A stretch of 64,000 nucleotides of DNA from Liolophura sinensis. Lineage: Eukaryota; Mollusca; Polyplacophora; Chitonida; Chitonidae. This document shows, piece after piece, positions 1 to 11,279 of this stretch (within the stretch, counting starts at the first letter, position 1; each line of letters starts with the position of its first letter). The position numbers were made by a program, and so were the translations under genes. Below the pieces are notes generated by a model. It searched no databases, was not told where the DNA came from, and worked only from the letters and a program-made list of their open reading frames with translations. The stretch is from the NCBI RefSeq assembly GCF_032854445.1, contig NC_088303.1:22081501-22145500 (forward strand). Direction: 5' to 3'.

Positions 1-44
1 ATATATGTGCTCATCTATTATATTCATATTCCTTAAGTTACATT

Positions 45-139
45 ATAAGGATTGACTGTAATATTTTTAGGTTTATTGAGGTATAAACAAAAAAACCGCT
101 GTGCAAACTTTTGTATGAATTGCTACAGTCAATCCTTAA
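45..139. repeat. Short inverted repeat at the left edge
   Basis: aaggattgactgtaa (48-62) and its complement ttgctacagtcaatcctt (about 119-136) face each other, ending immediately before the ~57-bp tandem array. Confidence 0.55.
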
Positions 140-1370
140 GTAACCTCACCATTGTATGTCCTCAAGTTGACGTGAAGTGGATGCTTTCGTAGATGATTGT
201 TGACGTCAGTGTTTGACGTGTTCACGCTCAGGCCTTTAGACTTTCCTCGATGGTTGGTGAAGTCAGTATTTGGCGTCCTCACACTCAGGTGTTTAGGGTT
301 TCCGTAATTGTTGGTGAAGTCAGCATTTGGCGTCTTCACACTCAGGTCTTTTGCTTTCCTGGATGGTTGTTGAAGCCAATATTTGGCCACTTCACGCGCA
401 GGTCTCGATGCTTTCCTCGATGAATGTTGACGTCAACGTTTGGCGTCTTCACACTCCGGTCTTGATGCTTCCCTCGATGGTGGTTGAAGTCAATGTTTCG
501 CGTCTTCCCGCCTCGGTCTTTGCTTTCCTCGATGCTTGCAGATGTCAGTGTTTAAGTTTTCATATTTGAAAGATATTATCCAACTGATCACAGTCAGTCC
601 ATTGTTGGAATCATGTATACCCAAAGCCTTGTCAAATCAAACTCGACTGATCTATCACGAATCCCACAGTATGTGCGTAATGTTACTTAATGCCTTCCTC
701 ACCTGATTGTTAATATTAATAGCCTGTCACCTTTCATGGTAATTTATGCTAAGAGGCACAAGGTGTATGTGTACTGATTTGGACAGTGAGATAAATGTTC
801 TGTAATAGCTAGAGTAATAAGCAGCCTTGTCTCACGACTCGCTCATTACGGACACGTCCTCACTTCTTGGCCTCATTTGTCAGCGTCCCCCCCCCTCCCC
901 CAAAGCAAATGGTTTTAAGATTTGTAGTCTTGAAACATCTCTAATCCATGTGATATCCTTGTCCCACGACTCGCTCATTACAGACACACCTTCACTTCTT
1001 GGCCTCATTTGTCAGCCCCCCCTCCCCCCAAAGCAAATGGTCTTAATATTTGTAGTCTTGAAACATCTCTAATCCATGTGAAAGTCGTTGGACAAGTGTT
1101 TAATTATTTCCACATCAGGTATTTTCACATGAATTCTTTGAAATCTCTTTCCTGTTTGATTGTCGTAATTATAAACGCTAGTTACGTCTTCTTATGTCAT
1201 ACAGTCATTTGTACTAAGATTTCCAAGCTGTTTAAACGCTGATTAGGACGGTTTGTAGATATAAGAAAATAAAGGCGCCCAAAAGTTTACATACTTATAT
1301 TTCAAGTGAAAATTCCGCCCTTTGGCCATTTCTAAATTTTTTTTTAAACAGAGATAAACAAAAATATGCT
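140..1370. repeat. ~1.2 kb dispersed repeat with internal tandem array, copy 1
   Basis: Positions ~150-560 hold about seven imperfect ~57-bp units (core ctttcctcgatggttgttga, gtcttcacactcaggtct). A single-copy-like tail follows, with a ~130-bp tandem duplication at 825-1080 (catttgtcagc, caaagcaaatggt). The same order recurs at 11,280-12,240. ORFs here are by-products of the repeat. Confidence 0.75.
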
Positions 1371-4108
1371 GTGTTTCGTTCCTCTGGGTCATGAAAATCA
1401 CAGATGCCCGGATAATCAGATAAGTCACCTGCAGTTTCGACCGTTTGATCTTTTCAGTGATTAAATCATATCTCCTTAACAGGGAGAAAAAATAGGTCTT
1501 GTTTTGGTCATTTAAGACTATCGAAATCACGGATACGTAGATCGGGAAACATGTATAGCTTTTTATAATGTAGAACACTTCTAGTATCCGTGTTCTCGTG
1601 ATCAAGTTCGCCACGATATGATTGAAACATTGTTGATGGGGCGCTAAGCTTGTAGAGATAATGAATCGACCTGTGACAAAGTTGAAGGGTCTCATCATAC
1701 CTGCGGACCTGTAACTTGTCAGGCTTGTGGCCAGTGGAACTTCTAAAACACATAGTTATGTGTATGACCTTTCAGAAAAATTATGATTTCAATGGATAAT
1801 TAAAGATGGGTATGTCACAACAATCTATGAAAGATCTATCAGGTAACAACTTCTCATGACGAATCTGTTCAGTCTGGATTGTCTATACAATGTGATCCAG
1901 AGGAAATTTACACCAGATTTGTCCTTTTTTGTAAATATGCAGAGCTGCAGAAGAATGAATGTGTTCCTTTTTGAAGTCTCGACACCGACATGTTCTTTAT
2001 TATGCTGCTAGTCTGAAATGGTTGACACCGCATGGTGTCTGTAACAATCAAAGATTGCTTGAGTTTGTAAATCTGGCATTTCAGTCCACACTATTATGGC
2101 ACGGAAACAGAATTCTGAAACTAGCGACATAACTTGCAAACGCTGCAGTGAAAATACTGAACCGTTCTCACATGTTTCAATGCATAAAACGAGTCTTTAG
2201 TCAGAAATGTTAACATATTACCAGTCGAATTATCTCTAAGTACAAACGACGACAGTAACGTACATTAGATATAGGCTCATTTCCATTTTAAAATACTCGC
2301 CAATTTGTGAACAAAGCGGATCTTTCATGACAAAAAGGTGGAATGTCGAGGAACACACAGATTTATGGATCTGAAAAGATGAGCCAAAAAAAAAAAAGTA
2401 AAACCCTTCCAGACTAGGCGACAAAAATTCCCGCATTTAATGAGAATGAGTGACAATAGGTTATTTGCATGGCAATGTATTGAAATGTTTTATTTATTTG
2501 CCTATGGGATAAAGGGCCGGGATAAATGTCATATCCCACCTTCTGTCAACTTTTGAGAGAGCTACTTGATTGGCTCATGGAAGTTCATTCCGCAGCCAGT
2601 CCGTTTATTCCATTGCCTGAAAATACAGTAGTACGAGCTTTATACCGTCTTTATATAGATGTCAATATACTGTGAAAAAAATGAAGCAAAAGCAAATGAG
2701 CTGATTGGCGATAGAAAAGGACCGCAGGTTTCAACGTACGAAAACAACGACAGAGGGACTGTTGTCGACAACCATTGTACAGAAAGCTAATTAATTCCTC
2801 AAAATCTGACGGTCTAAGATTGCAGAACTTGGGGAGCGTAGGCGGAACCCTCGCCTGTTGTGCTGTCGGACCACCACCACCCATCACCTAGATCTGATTT
2901 TGGGATTGGTGTATGCATTACATCTTTCTGAGCCGTGCTTAACATGTAGGTCGGCGTAATGCAAACGTCGGAGCAATGCAAACATTTGTGCATGGAGTAT
3001 TTTTCATCAATCATTTGTTGTTTTTTGTAAATGACATTATATTACACGGTATGTAATTTATTGATACCAACCATTATCACATCATTATTGTAATTGAAAC
3101 TCAATAGGCATAGATTTCTTGACTGACACATACGCATACAAGCATACATGTGATAACTACATTAATACAGCTTTAAGTTGGGTAAAGGATACTTCAATCT
3201 CGATCAGGATACTTCTGGCATTTAGCACCAAAACGAATGAATAAAAAAGATCATAAAAATGCTTTATGTGTGTTGGTTTAATAGATTGTGTCTTCCAAAC
3301 AGGTTGGTGTTAATAGAGATAGTGGTGCATATCTATGTCTCTCTTATTGGTCCGTCAATCAAGGTTTTTGTAATGTACTCGTCTCTTCTTTCTGGAAGGG
3401 GATTGATCAAAGTTATATTTTTCCCCGTTGATGTCAGACAAGGCTAAATCGTCTTCATTCATCCACACCAATATATCTTCCCCTCACCGCACACCGTACG
3501 CTCATATTATCAGCGGGAATACCTCACCATGTTTCAGTTTGTCACTCCCGCTCATTCTCCGCTATAGACTTACTTTTGGGAATTCCCCGCGACATGAAAT
3601 TTACAATCTGCGTCAACCAGTGGAACGCTATTACACACACCGGCTGTTGTACGAGAAATATTTACTTTGGACGATCTGGTCGATCGGCTGCTGCTGTTGT
3701 TGTTGTCTTGATCAGGTCATCACTTTGATGCGCAGTGAAACTTTTAATGCCAGTGGCCAGACACACAAGCCTATCTTTTTTCAGTGCCGGAATATTAGCG
3801 AGGCCAGCTTCTGAAAAACTTTTAGTTCACTGATGTCGAAATTTCTTTTTCATTCTCCTTTACAATTCCCTTGTCCAGCTCATGCGTGGAGTCTTTCATG
3901 TTGTTTCTTTAAAATGTATCACATGGCGTAAACCATCCAATATTATTATATCTCGTAGGGCACTTCTCGCTTTCCGTTGGCCGAGAGGTAATCACATGAT
4001 ATTCCGCAAAACATGATGTGCAACGATCACGCGCGCCAAGGAATGCAACGTCACACTCACAAAATATTATCCCACATTCACGAGGCAATATCCAACGATT
4101 TCGTGCTA
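1371..4108. other. Gene-poor stretch
   Basis: AT-rich sequence with only short overlapping ORFs on both strands and no recognisable domain, apart from a family D trace at 1609-1645. I see no gene. Confidence 0.5.
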
Positions 4109-4306
4109 ATAGGGCTTATGAGAGATACGAGTTCTCTTGATTTCCGTGTGGGGGCGCGGGCGCAAATATACCGGAAGTTGGGGTTACAAAACGAACCAAT
4201 CTCCAAATGCAGATGCGCGAAGGCCGTGTACTGCCAGAGTACTAACCCCAACTTCAGCCTAGCGCGTCCATGCGAAGCTCTCTGAAACTCATATCTCTCA
4301 TAGGCC
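4109..4306. repeat. ~200-bp foldback (inverted repeat)
   Basis: Outer arms 4109-4136 and 4276-4306 are near-complementary (agggcttatgagagata against tatctctcataggccct). An inner pair, gaagttggggtta and taaccccaacttc, lies at 4174-4187 and 4241-4254. It is MITE-like with no coding capacity. Confidence 0.65.
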
Positions 4307-5639
4307 CTATATCCAACGATTACGCGCGTCTATTCCACAGCATTTATCTCCCTTTCAGAGCTCTCTGGCGGCTGCTTGTTCGTGAAGCTTATGGAAAACT
4401 AATAGGGGTCTGTGGCCAGTTTTCCATAATCGACAATATTAACGTTCAGCGCTGTAGCTCAGCCCCAAACATTCCGTGGCCAATAAGCTTTGGTGCATAC
4501 CTGGCCCAGCCTGTGAGAAAGAATCCATCATGACAAAGGTTGACCATCAAAATCTGGACCTTTCTATGCCGGCAGCTGGGAGGGGTGCCTAGCAACGCCA
4601 AGGGGACGTCACTCGCAGCCTCATCACCAGCTGTCTCCTTGTGTCCTCTCGCCCAGAATTTCAAATTTTCACCATTAAAACTCATACCTGCCCAAAGCTT
4701 AGACAATTTCCATCATTTTGATACCGAGCATGCACCTGTACACTAAAAACGGCAGGCTGGCAGCAAAAAAGACTTTACGCCCTAAAATACACAGAATTAC
4801 ATTCGTCCCTACCGAAAAACGGAAGTTGTAATGGGTCTGTGTCCTTACAGCCCCCTTATCGACGTTCAAATTCGGCGATTTAAAGTAGAACTCGAAAAGG
4901 TACTGTCTTTTTTTTTCGGTATAATAAAACATAAGGTGGGACATGAGGAATTCTCAGCTCTCGACAAGTGATAATCATGAGCCTATGTTGATCAGTGAAA
5001 TTAACGAACTGACACAAGGGATGTTTTCCCGCTGATGTTAGGAGCACACGGGATAAGTCCCTTCATTGTTCAGACGAAAGCGTTATACGCTTGTCCTTCA
5101 GCAACACGCAGTTACCATGTTGGTAACTCGCATTTCAATATGTCGAAAAACCAACTCAAGAAAATGTTTCAAAGGTTTACACATCTATTTATTTTAGTTG
5201 CTTTACCAAGTGACATTTCTACATGAAAACGACGTATATAAACGCGTTAATTGTGAACATGACTAGGGTATTTAGGACAACAAAGCATCATCAGCATGTA
5301 ACCAAAGATGTAACTCTCTCTACGATGTCTTAAATATAATACATATTATATGTGTATCAATCAAATACAGTTGTGTAAAGCAAAGTATCTCAACATATTT
5401 AATCAAGCCAGAAATGTAGGATGGCTTTACATGTAAATTGTGTACTATAGTGCGAACACTGTGCTCAGTATGAGAATGTTGCTTTCAGATATTTCGTTGA
5501 AGGAAAATAGTGCTGCATATAGTGAATATACAAATAAGATGGTGCGCAGGCTAAAAATAAGTAAATAAATAAACGTCTTTGGGGAATGTGATTATAGAGA
5601 ACTTGATTACAAGTACTGGATGTGTTTATATGCTATGTT
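4307..5639. other. Gene-poor stretch
   Basis: Short ORFs only, none with recognisable motifs. I see nothing I can name. Confidence 0.5.
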
Positions 5640-5745
5640 CAGAGGCGGCATGGACTCGCCCTGCCACAAGAATACACAGTGCATACACACCCCAATAATT
5701 CCTTGTCGTCATATGACTGAGAAACCCGATGCATACATACAACCA
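5640..5745. repeat. Dispersed repeat (family H), first copy
   Basis: gactcgccctgccacaagaa, then acacacc and cttgtcgtcatatgactgag. It matches 28,045-28,130 (cactcgccctgccacaagaa). Confidence 0.5.
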
Positions 5746-5875
5746 TTGATTGCCAGGTGTGAATAGACGTGAAAACCTTTGCGTATACAAACAATAGTGA
5801 AACGTGCGTAAGAGAATATTACCACAGAACATTTAAACAGACCGACGAGGTCCATGTATGCTCCGAAAAGCAGCC

Positions 5876-6022
5876 ATTTATTTATTTATTTATTTGATTG
5901 GTGTTTTACGCCCTACTCAAGAAAATTCATACGACGGCGAGCAGCATTGTCGTGGTAGGAAACCGGGCATCCACAGGTTGATGGAAGGCCTTACCGCTTA
6001 CGGAGAGGAATCCAGCATTTCG
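5876..6022 (-). mobile_element. SINE A, head-truncated
   Basis: The (ATTT)n tail and body (gattggtgttttacgccctac, ggaaaccgggc) are present but the tRNA-like head is absent. It abuts the 63-bp tandem array. Confidence 0.85.
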
Positions 6023-6050
6023 CGAAAAAAGAATATATATATATAGTCTT

Positions 6051-6933
6051 AAAGAGACTATATATACAGGAGATTTCTGGGGAAAAATCGACCAGCGCAA
6101 ATCCAGTGGAATTTTAGAGACTGTATATACAGGAGATTTCTGGGGAAAAATCGACCAGCGCAAATCCAGTGGAATTTTAGAGACTGTATATACAGGAGAT
6201 TTCTGGGGAAAAATCGACCAGCGCAAATCCAGTGGAATTTTAGAGACTGTATATACAGGAGATTTCTGGGGAAAAATCGACCAGCGCAAATCCAGTGGAA
6301 TTTTAGAGACTGTATATACAGGAGATTTCTGGGGGAAAATCGATCAGTGCAAATCCAGTGGAATTTTAGAGACTGTATATACAGGAGATTTCTGGGGGAA
6401 AATCGATCAGCGCAAATCCAGTGGAATTTTAGAGACTGTATATACAGGAGATTTCTGGGGAAAAATCGATCAGCGCAAATCGAGTGGAATTTTAGAGACT
6501 GTATATACAGGAGATTTCTGGGGGAAAATCGATCAGCGCAAATCCAGTGGAATTTTAGAGACTATATATACAGGAGATTTCTGGGGGAAAATCGACCAGC
6601 GCAAATCCAGTGGAATTTTAGAGACTGTATATACAGGAGATTTCTGGGGGAAAATCGATCAGCGCAAATCCAGTGGAATTTTAGAGACTGTATATACAGG
6701 AGATTTCTGGGGAAAAATCGACCAGCGAAAATCCAGTGGAATTTTAGAGACTGTATATACAGGAGATTTCTGGGGGAAAATCGACCAGCGCAAATCCAGT
6801 GGAATTTTAGAGACTGTATATACAGGAGATTTCTAGGGGAAAATCGACCAGCGCAAATCCAGTGGAATTTTAGAGACTGTATATACAGGAGATTTCTGGG
6901 GGAAAATCGACCAGCGCAAATCCAGTGGAATTT
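6051..6933. repeat. 63-bp tandem array, 14 units
   Basis: Unit core is caggagatttctgggga, then gcgcaaatccagtgga and gactgtatata. Copies differ at few sites. As 63 is a multiple of three, both strands stay open and would encode 21-residue repeats (plus strand NFRDCIYRRFLGENR, minus strand RWSIFPQKSPVYTVSK). No independent evidence of a gene was seen. Confidence 0.93.
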
Positions 6934-7647
6934 TTGCCATTATTGTAGAATTGCCCAAGTAATTACCTTTCAGACAATATCAGCCCCATGTGCACCCGTT
7001 ACTGTTTAAAATTGATATGCTGGTGGCATTGGAAACTTTTTCAAACTTAAGAATCATTTTAAAACTATATGTATGAATAATACCGGTACGTGGGAAGTTA
7101 TTCTGGGTAATTACAGAATATTTAATTTGATTAGCGAATATGGATGTTTTGTCAAGTCTCCTGTATAGCCTCCTTAAATGGCGGTTTCTGAGCAATGTTT
7201 AATTTGTATCAATAAATATTCTAATAATTAGGGCTGTCCAGGTTAGCACTTTTTTATTTTTTTCAATTATTTTCTTTCGTCTTATTAACCCCAAGGCATA
7301 TATATATGGGCGTTCAAATCATTGTATACACGAGTAAATGTACAAAGATTAGTCCAGAAAAGTTATACGAAAGCTGTGACCCATTACAGAAAAGAACATT
7401 AAGAGTAAACCAGCTTGTTTAGGCGGGTTATCTTCCTTACTTTGACGGCAAGGTCACCGTAATTCACAGCCATGTCACCTAAACTCAGAATTACTTTAGG
7501 TCTATGAAAACCCTGTTTTGGGATATGTACCAGCTTCACGTTTTTGAGGACAGTTCTGCTAGCAGTGACAAAAACCACTGAGTTGTTTGCAAGTGAATGT
7601 AACAGATCGATCCGCGTAGAAGAAAAGCAGGCCAAATGATATCTGAA
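6934..7647. other. GPCR 3' flank
   Basis: Probable 3' UTR and intergenic DNA of the minus-strand receptor. A minus-strand AATAAA (tttatt near 7,253) could end its transcript. Nothing else is visible. Confidence 0.4.
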
Positions 7648-8784
7648 CTATCTCTTCACAGACGACATGGTGTCACGTGACTTGCACGGTTCCCTGTCAC
7701 GTGCTTGACACGGGAGTTTCAAACTGAAAGGCAGTTTTCTTCTGATTGCCGGAATCCTCCAAATTAGAAGAATCGGGTCCATTATGGAGTTCATAATTAA
7801 TAACAGTAGAAGCAGGTTTAGCAATAGCTTATAATTGCCGCTAGGATGCGCTTGTAAGATGTTGTCAAGATACAAAGAATACAATGCAATGGGAGCACAA
7901 AGAACAACAGTAATCAAATGAAGAAAGAAGTAGACAATGGTCAGCGAGGTAGTTGTCCGCGAGACGCCTCCGTGTTTTTCGCCTGCCTTACTATGTGACA
8001 TGTACTTGAGGTACAGAAAAATAACCGTATAGATAGCAAAAGTCATAAGACTTTGAGTTAACGAAATGATAGGCCTATACTTACGAGTGTACATAAAATA
8101 GCCGGGAACAAGTGTCGTACACAGATCAACGGGAGGTCGATCTGTGGCAAGGGGCAAGAGAACGGCGGGAAGAAGCAAGCCAGCAGAGAGTAACAATTGA
8201 AGTAGTAGAACTATGCACTTAACAGGCCTGCTGTAGCCTGTGATTTTGTACACCATAGGAAAATAAATGGCGTAGACACGATCACAAGCCAGAGAAAATG
8301 AGCCAAATCCTTGAACAAACAGTGCCAAGGGTGGAAAGAGCCAGTTCATGAGATCAATACAAGTAACTGTCACGGGATCTTTAGAGCCAAACGCTGCACT
8401 CATCCAACTCAGTAAATCGGGCAACTTTGAGGAGAGTGCGTAGAATATATTCGAAATGAGACTGCTCATCAGGAGATATCTCGCCGGCAATACCTGAGAG
8501 GAAACCTTAAAAGCTGCCTGTAGTACGAAACCGTTGATCAAGCCTGCGATAGACAAGAGAACAAGACTTATAGATAGCAAGGGGATGGAGGAGAGACTGA
8601 GCTGAAGATTCTGGTAGAAAGTCTGTGTCGGTCTGACCGCATCACCTGTCCAGTTTTCCTTTGTTTCCTCAAGACTGAGACTGTACTCAATGGATTCATT
8701 GAAAAAATTTGGTGCAGCGGATCTGGTGCTGCAGTTGGACAGAATACTCTCTAATGTTGACGAGCAGTTGATGTCTGGACCCAT
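7648..8784 (-). CDS. Rhodopsin-like (class A) orphan G protein-coupled receptor
   Basis: A 378-residue uninterrupted ORF with seven hydrophobic segments: about 68-92, 103-126, 140-166, 190-212, 238-261, 280-303 and 318-342. The extracellular N-terminus has four N-glycosylation sequons (N6, N17, N29, N44). TM1 carries the GLINGFVL Asn. TM3 has a conserved-position Cys142 (probable partner Cys222) and ends in CDRVYAIYFP, a DRY-type motif. TM7 has NSIMDPILLIW, in which Asp-Pro replaces the usual Asn-Pro of NPxxY and the Tyr is lost. The start is supported by an in-frame TAA nine nucleotides upstream. The ATG directly follows tttcag, a good splice acceptor, so a 5' UTR exon probably lies upstream. 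The ligand and subfamily are not recognised; lineage-expanded chemosensory or peptide receptors are possible. Confidence 0.85.
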   Translation of the reverse strand: MGPDINCSSTLESILSNCSTRSAAPNFFNESIEYSLSLEETKENWTGDAVRPTQTFYQNLQLSLSSIPLLSISLVLLSIAGLINGFVLQAAFKVSSQVLPARYLLMSSLISNIFYALSSKLPDLLSWMSAAFGSKDPVTVTCIDLMNWLFPPLALFVQGFGSFSLACDRVYAIYFPMVYKITGYSRPVKCIVLLLQLLLSAGLLLPAVLLPLATDRPPVDLCTTLVPGYFMYTRKYRPIISLTQSLMTFAIYTVIFLYLKYMSHSKAGEKHGGVSRTTTSLTIVYFFLHLITVVLCAPIALYSLYLDNILQAHPSGNYKLLLNLLLLLLIMNSIMDPILLIWRIPAIRRKLPFSLKLPCQARDREPCKSRDTMSSVKR

Positions 8785-8794
8785 CTGAAATTAA

Positions 8795-8888
8795 CAAGAT
8801 TGAATCGAATTACGTTACTCTTCCATTCCCTAACGTAACAAGATGGATTCAAATTACATTACTCTTCCACTCTCTAACGTGGAACTCG
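8795..8888. repeat. Two-copy tandem duplication upstream of the GPCR
   Basis: Two imperfect copies of a ~46-bp unit (sharing aacaagat, attac and ttactcttcca, then ctaacgt) lie just before the receptor ATG, within the presumed 5' intron or promoter. Confidence 0.6.
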
Positions 8889-9227
8889 GTCGTGCAGAGT
8901 GTACTATCCTCGACACCTCAACGACACGAAAACTTCTTATTCTTTAGTTCGACAGTCATTATGACTTTATATCAACTAGTTAATCGTGAAGAATGAAGCA
9001 GCCGTGTCGGCCATAGCAACGCAGTTACGTGATTTGAAAATGACGGTTTGCGAAGTTCGAATGCTGTCCGAGCGGATTGTCGGTTACATATGTATTTATT
9101 GCAACCTTTTGGTCTTTATTATTCCAGCATGATGAGGTCAATTGGATTCAGAGGTACTTTAAGATCACGGGAAATCTGTTTTGGTCGCTTACAGTTTTAG
9201 CCCTTGAGGACATCTTGAGTAGTTCTG

Positions 9228-9285
9228 TGTTGGGGAATGTAACTATTCAGAGCGGCTAATATGGAAGCTAAGCAGGAAGCATAGT
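9228..9285. repeat. Short dispersed repeat, copy 1
   Basis: gaatgtaactattcagagcg, then ggaagctaagcaggaag, matches 63,938-63,985 with about seven differences. Confidence 0.5.
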
Positions 9286-9340
9286 ATCAGATCAACATAT
9301 CATCAGTTGTGAAGCTCACCAAGTGATTTAGAATTCCTTT

Positions 9341-9926
9341 AGTCAAAGCACTAGCCTTTATAGCTGCGGAGCTCTCACCCGAGGAAATGTTATTTATTTA
9401 TTTTATTTATTTGATTGGTGTTTTACGCCGTACTCAAGAATATTTTACTTATACGACGGCGGCCAGCATTGGGGTGGGAGGAAACCGGGCGGAGCCCGGG
9501 GAAAACTCACGACTATCCGCAGGTTGCTGACAGACCTTCCCACGTACGGCTGGAGAGGAAGCCAGCATGAGCTGGACTTGAACTCACAGCGACCGCATTG
9601 GTGAGAGGCTCCCATGTCATTACGATGCGCTAGCGCGCTAACCAACTGAGCCACGGAGGCCCCCTCCCCGAGGCAATGAGTTCCTGCAGTTGATACTCGA
9701 CGACAGAATCAAAATTATGATAAAACAGAACAATGGGATAAATAAAAATGTAAGGGCTCAAAAACGGGGACAAAAAAATGGATTTGATGAGCCCTGACCT
9801 TTTTTTATGCCATTGTTCTGTTTTATCATAATTTTGATTCTGTCGTCGAGTATCGACGACAGGAACTCATTGCCTCCGGTAGCTCGAAATGAGAGCTCCG
9901 CAGCTATAAAGGTTAGTGCTTTGACT
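9341..9926. repeat. Long palindrome (arms ~110-130 bp), left arm split by a SINE
   Basis: The left arm (9341-9389 plus 9667-9742) and right arm (about 9815-9926) are complementary across gtcaaagcacta, tttatagctgcggagctctc, gaggcaatgagttcc and cgacgacagaatcaaaatta. A third partial copy lies at 10,150-10,196. Confidence 0.82.
9390..9666 (-). mobile_element. SINE A, full length
   Basis: It contains the tRNA-like head with A box (tggctcagttggt) and B box (gagttcaagtcc), the conserved body and an (ATTT)n tail when read on the minus strand. It is flanked by a 12-bp duplication, cccgagg(a/c)aatg, at 9378-9389 and 9667-9678. It splits the left arm of a palindrome. Confidence 0.9.
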
Positions 9927-10149
9927 TGAGAAATTGTAAATTTACATAGCCTCTTTAGTAGTATAGTGACTAAAAATGAAACGTGGCTTGCCTGCCACCT
10001 GGGTAACACACAACAGAGGGCAATCCAGTGTGTGATCTTCCTGAATTGCACGTTTGAAAATACGTTTTGTTTCTGAAATCTGACACAAAGCGCGGCAAAC
10101 CCATGCTCACATGAACGCATCCCAAAAAGTAACCACTGAGATTTCTGAC

Positions 10150-10196
10150 CTTATACCATTGTTCTGTTTTATCATAATTTTAATTCTGTCGTCGAT
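10150..10196. repeat. Third partial copy of the palindrome arm
   Basis: ccattgttctgttttatcat, then ctgtcgtcgat, repeats the 9,820-9,860 sequence in direct orientation. Confidence 0.7.
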
Positions 10197-11029
10197 GAAT
10201 ATCACAACTGTTGCAATTTATGAGACTGATCCCAGTGATTATGAATACAAAAATTTGCCTTTGTGGCATCAGTGGCGTTCTGAAAATACACACCAACATG
10301 ACCGCCCAAAACCCATGATTAACATATTTTAGTGTCATTGCTTTTGTTTCGAGCACGTTTCACCTCGATATCCACGTTCTAAATATATGGATACTTTAGA
10401 ATGATCAAAAAGGTTGGACCATATTAACCGTAGCTCAAATCCCTTCCCAAATTATGGGCAGATATATTGGTGTTGCCTTTCTAGTTTCGGTATAACATGT
10501 AGTTTTCCCAGATAGGTCAAAGTGTTTTTTTTTTTTTTCACAAAAAGCCTTTTTGGTGTAAAGAAATTAGTTTTATACTATTTTAGTTTTTTACTAATTT
10601 TGTAAAACTATTTTTTTATTCCATTTCATTTGGTCTAAGAATGTGATACGGGCCTTCAACAATAGAGTTTAACTCCTAATTAAGAATTTCTTTGTTATTT
10701 CAAATTTTGTACAAATGTTCAGGAAAATTAGTGCGATTAAGAATTCTTAAGATAATACTTAACTCAGAATCCCTGTGAGTAATTGCCGAAGGCCTAATTT
10801 GTTTCACAAAAGACGGAAATTTTCGACAGTAAACACACAACGCATATTCACCAGGCTTTGAGAAACATCCACAATTGAGTGCTGAAAACAACAAATTTGC
10901 TTTGATTGTTTATGGCCCCCTTTTGGGACTTTCCATATTGTTTTTCGCCTATCTATACACACGTTGTGAATACTTTGGTCTGATTAACAAACATTCCATT
11001 AGATTTAAAAGAATCCACTAAGTTTTGAG
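10197..11029. other. AT-rich intergenic stretch
   Basis: Poly-T and mixed A/T runs around 10,525-10,620, with no gene-like signal. Confidence 0.5.
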
Positions 11030-11039
11030 CCTACTTTGA

Positions 11040-11231
11040 TTTATTTGATTTATTTATTTATTTTTTGAGTGATGTTTTATGTCATACTCAAGAATATTTC
11101 ATTTATGCGACAGTGGCCAGCATTATGGTGGGGGAAACCGGGCAGAGCCCGGGGGAAACCCACGACCATCCGCAGGTTGTTGGTAAACCTTCCCACTTAC
11201 GGTCGGAGAGGAAGCCAGCATGAGCTGGAGC
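11040..11231 (-). mobile_element. SINE A, head-truncated, with target-site duplication
   Basis: The body and tail are present. A perfect 10-bp duplication, cctactttga, flanks it at 11030-11039 and 11232-11241. Confidence 0.88.
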
Positions 11232-11279
11232 CCTACTTTGAGGAAGCATTTCTACTGTTATTTTGTAATAATTCATATC

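Noticed and set aside
6347-7009. 220-residue repetitive ORF
   Set aside because: It arises from a 63-bp tandem array that is open on both strands. There is no start context, domain or splice evidence.
9580-9666. tRNA gene
   Set aside because: A and B boxes are present, but the sequence continues into the SINE body and does not fold as a complete tRNA with an acceptor stem. It is the SINE head.
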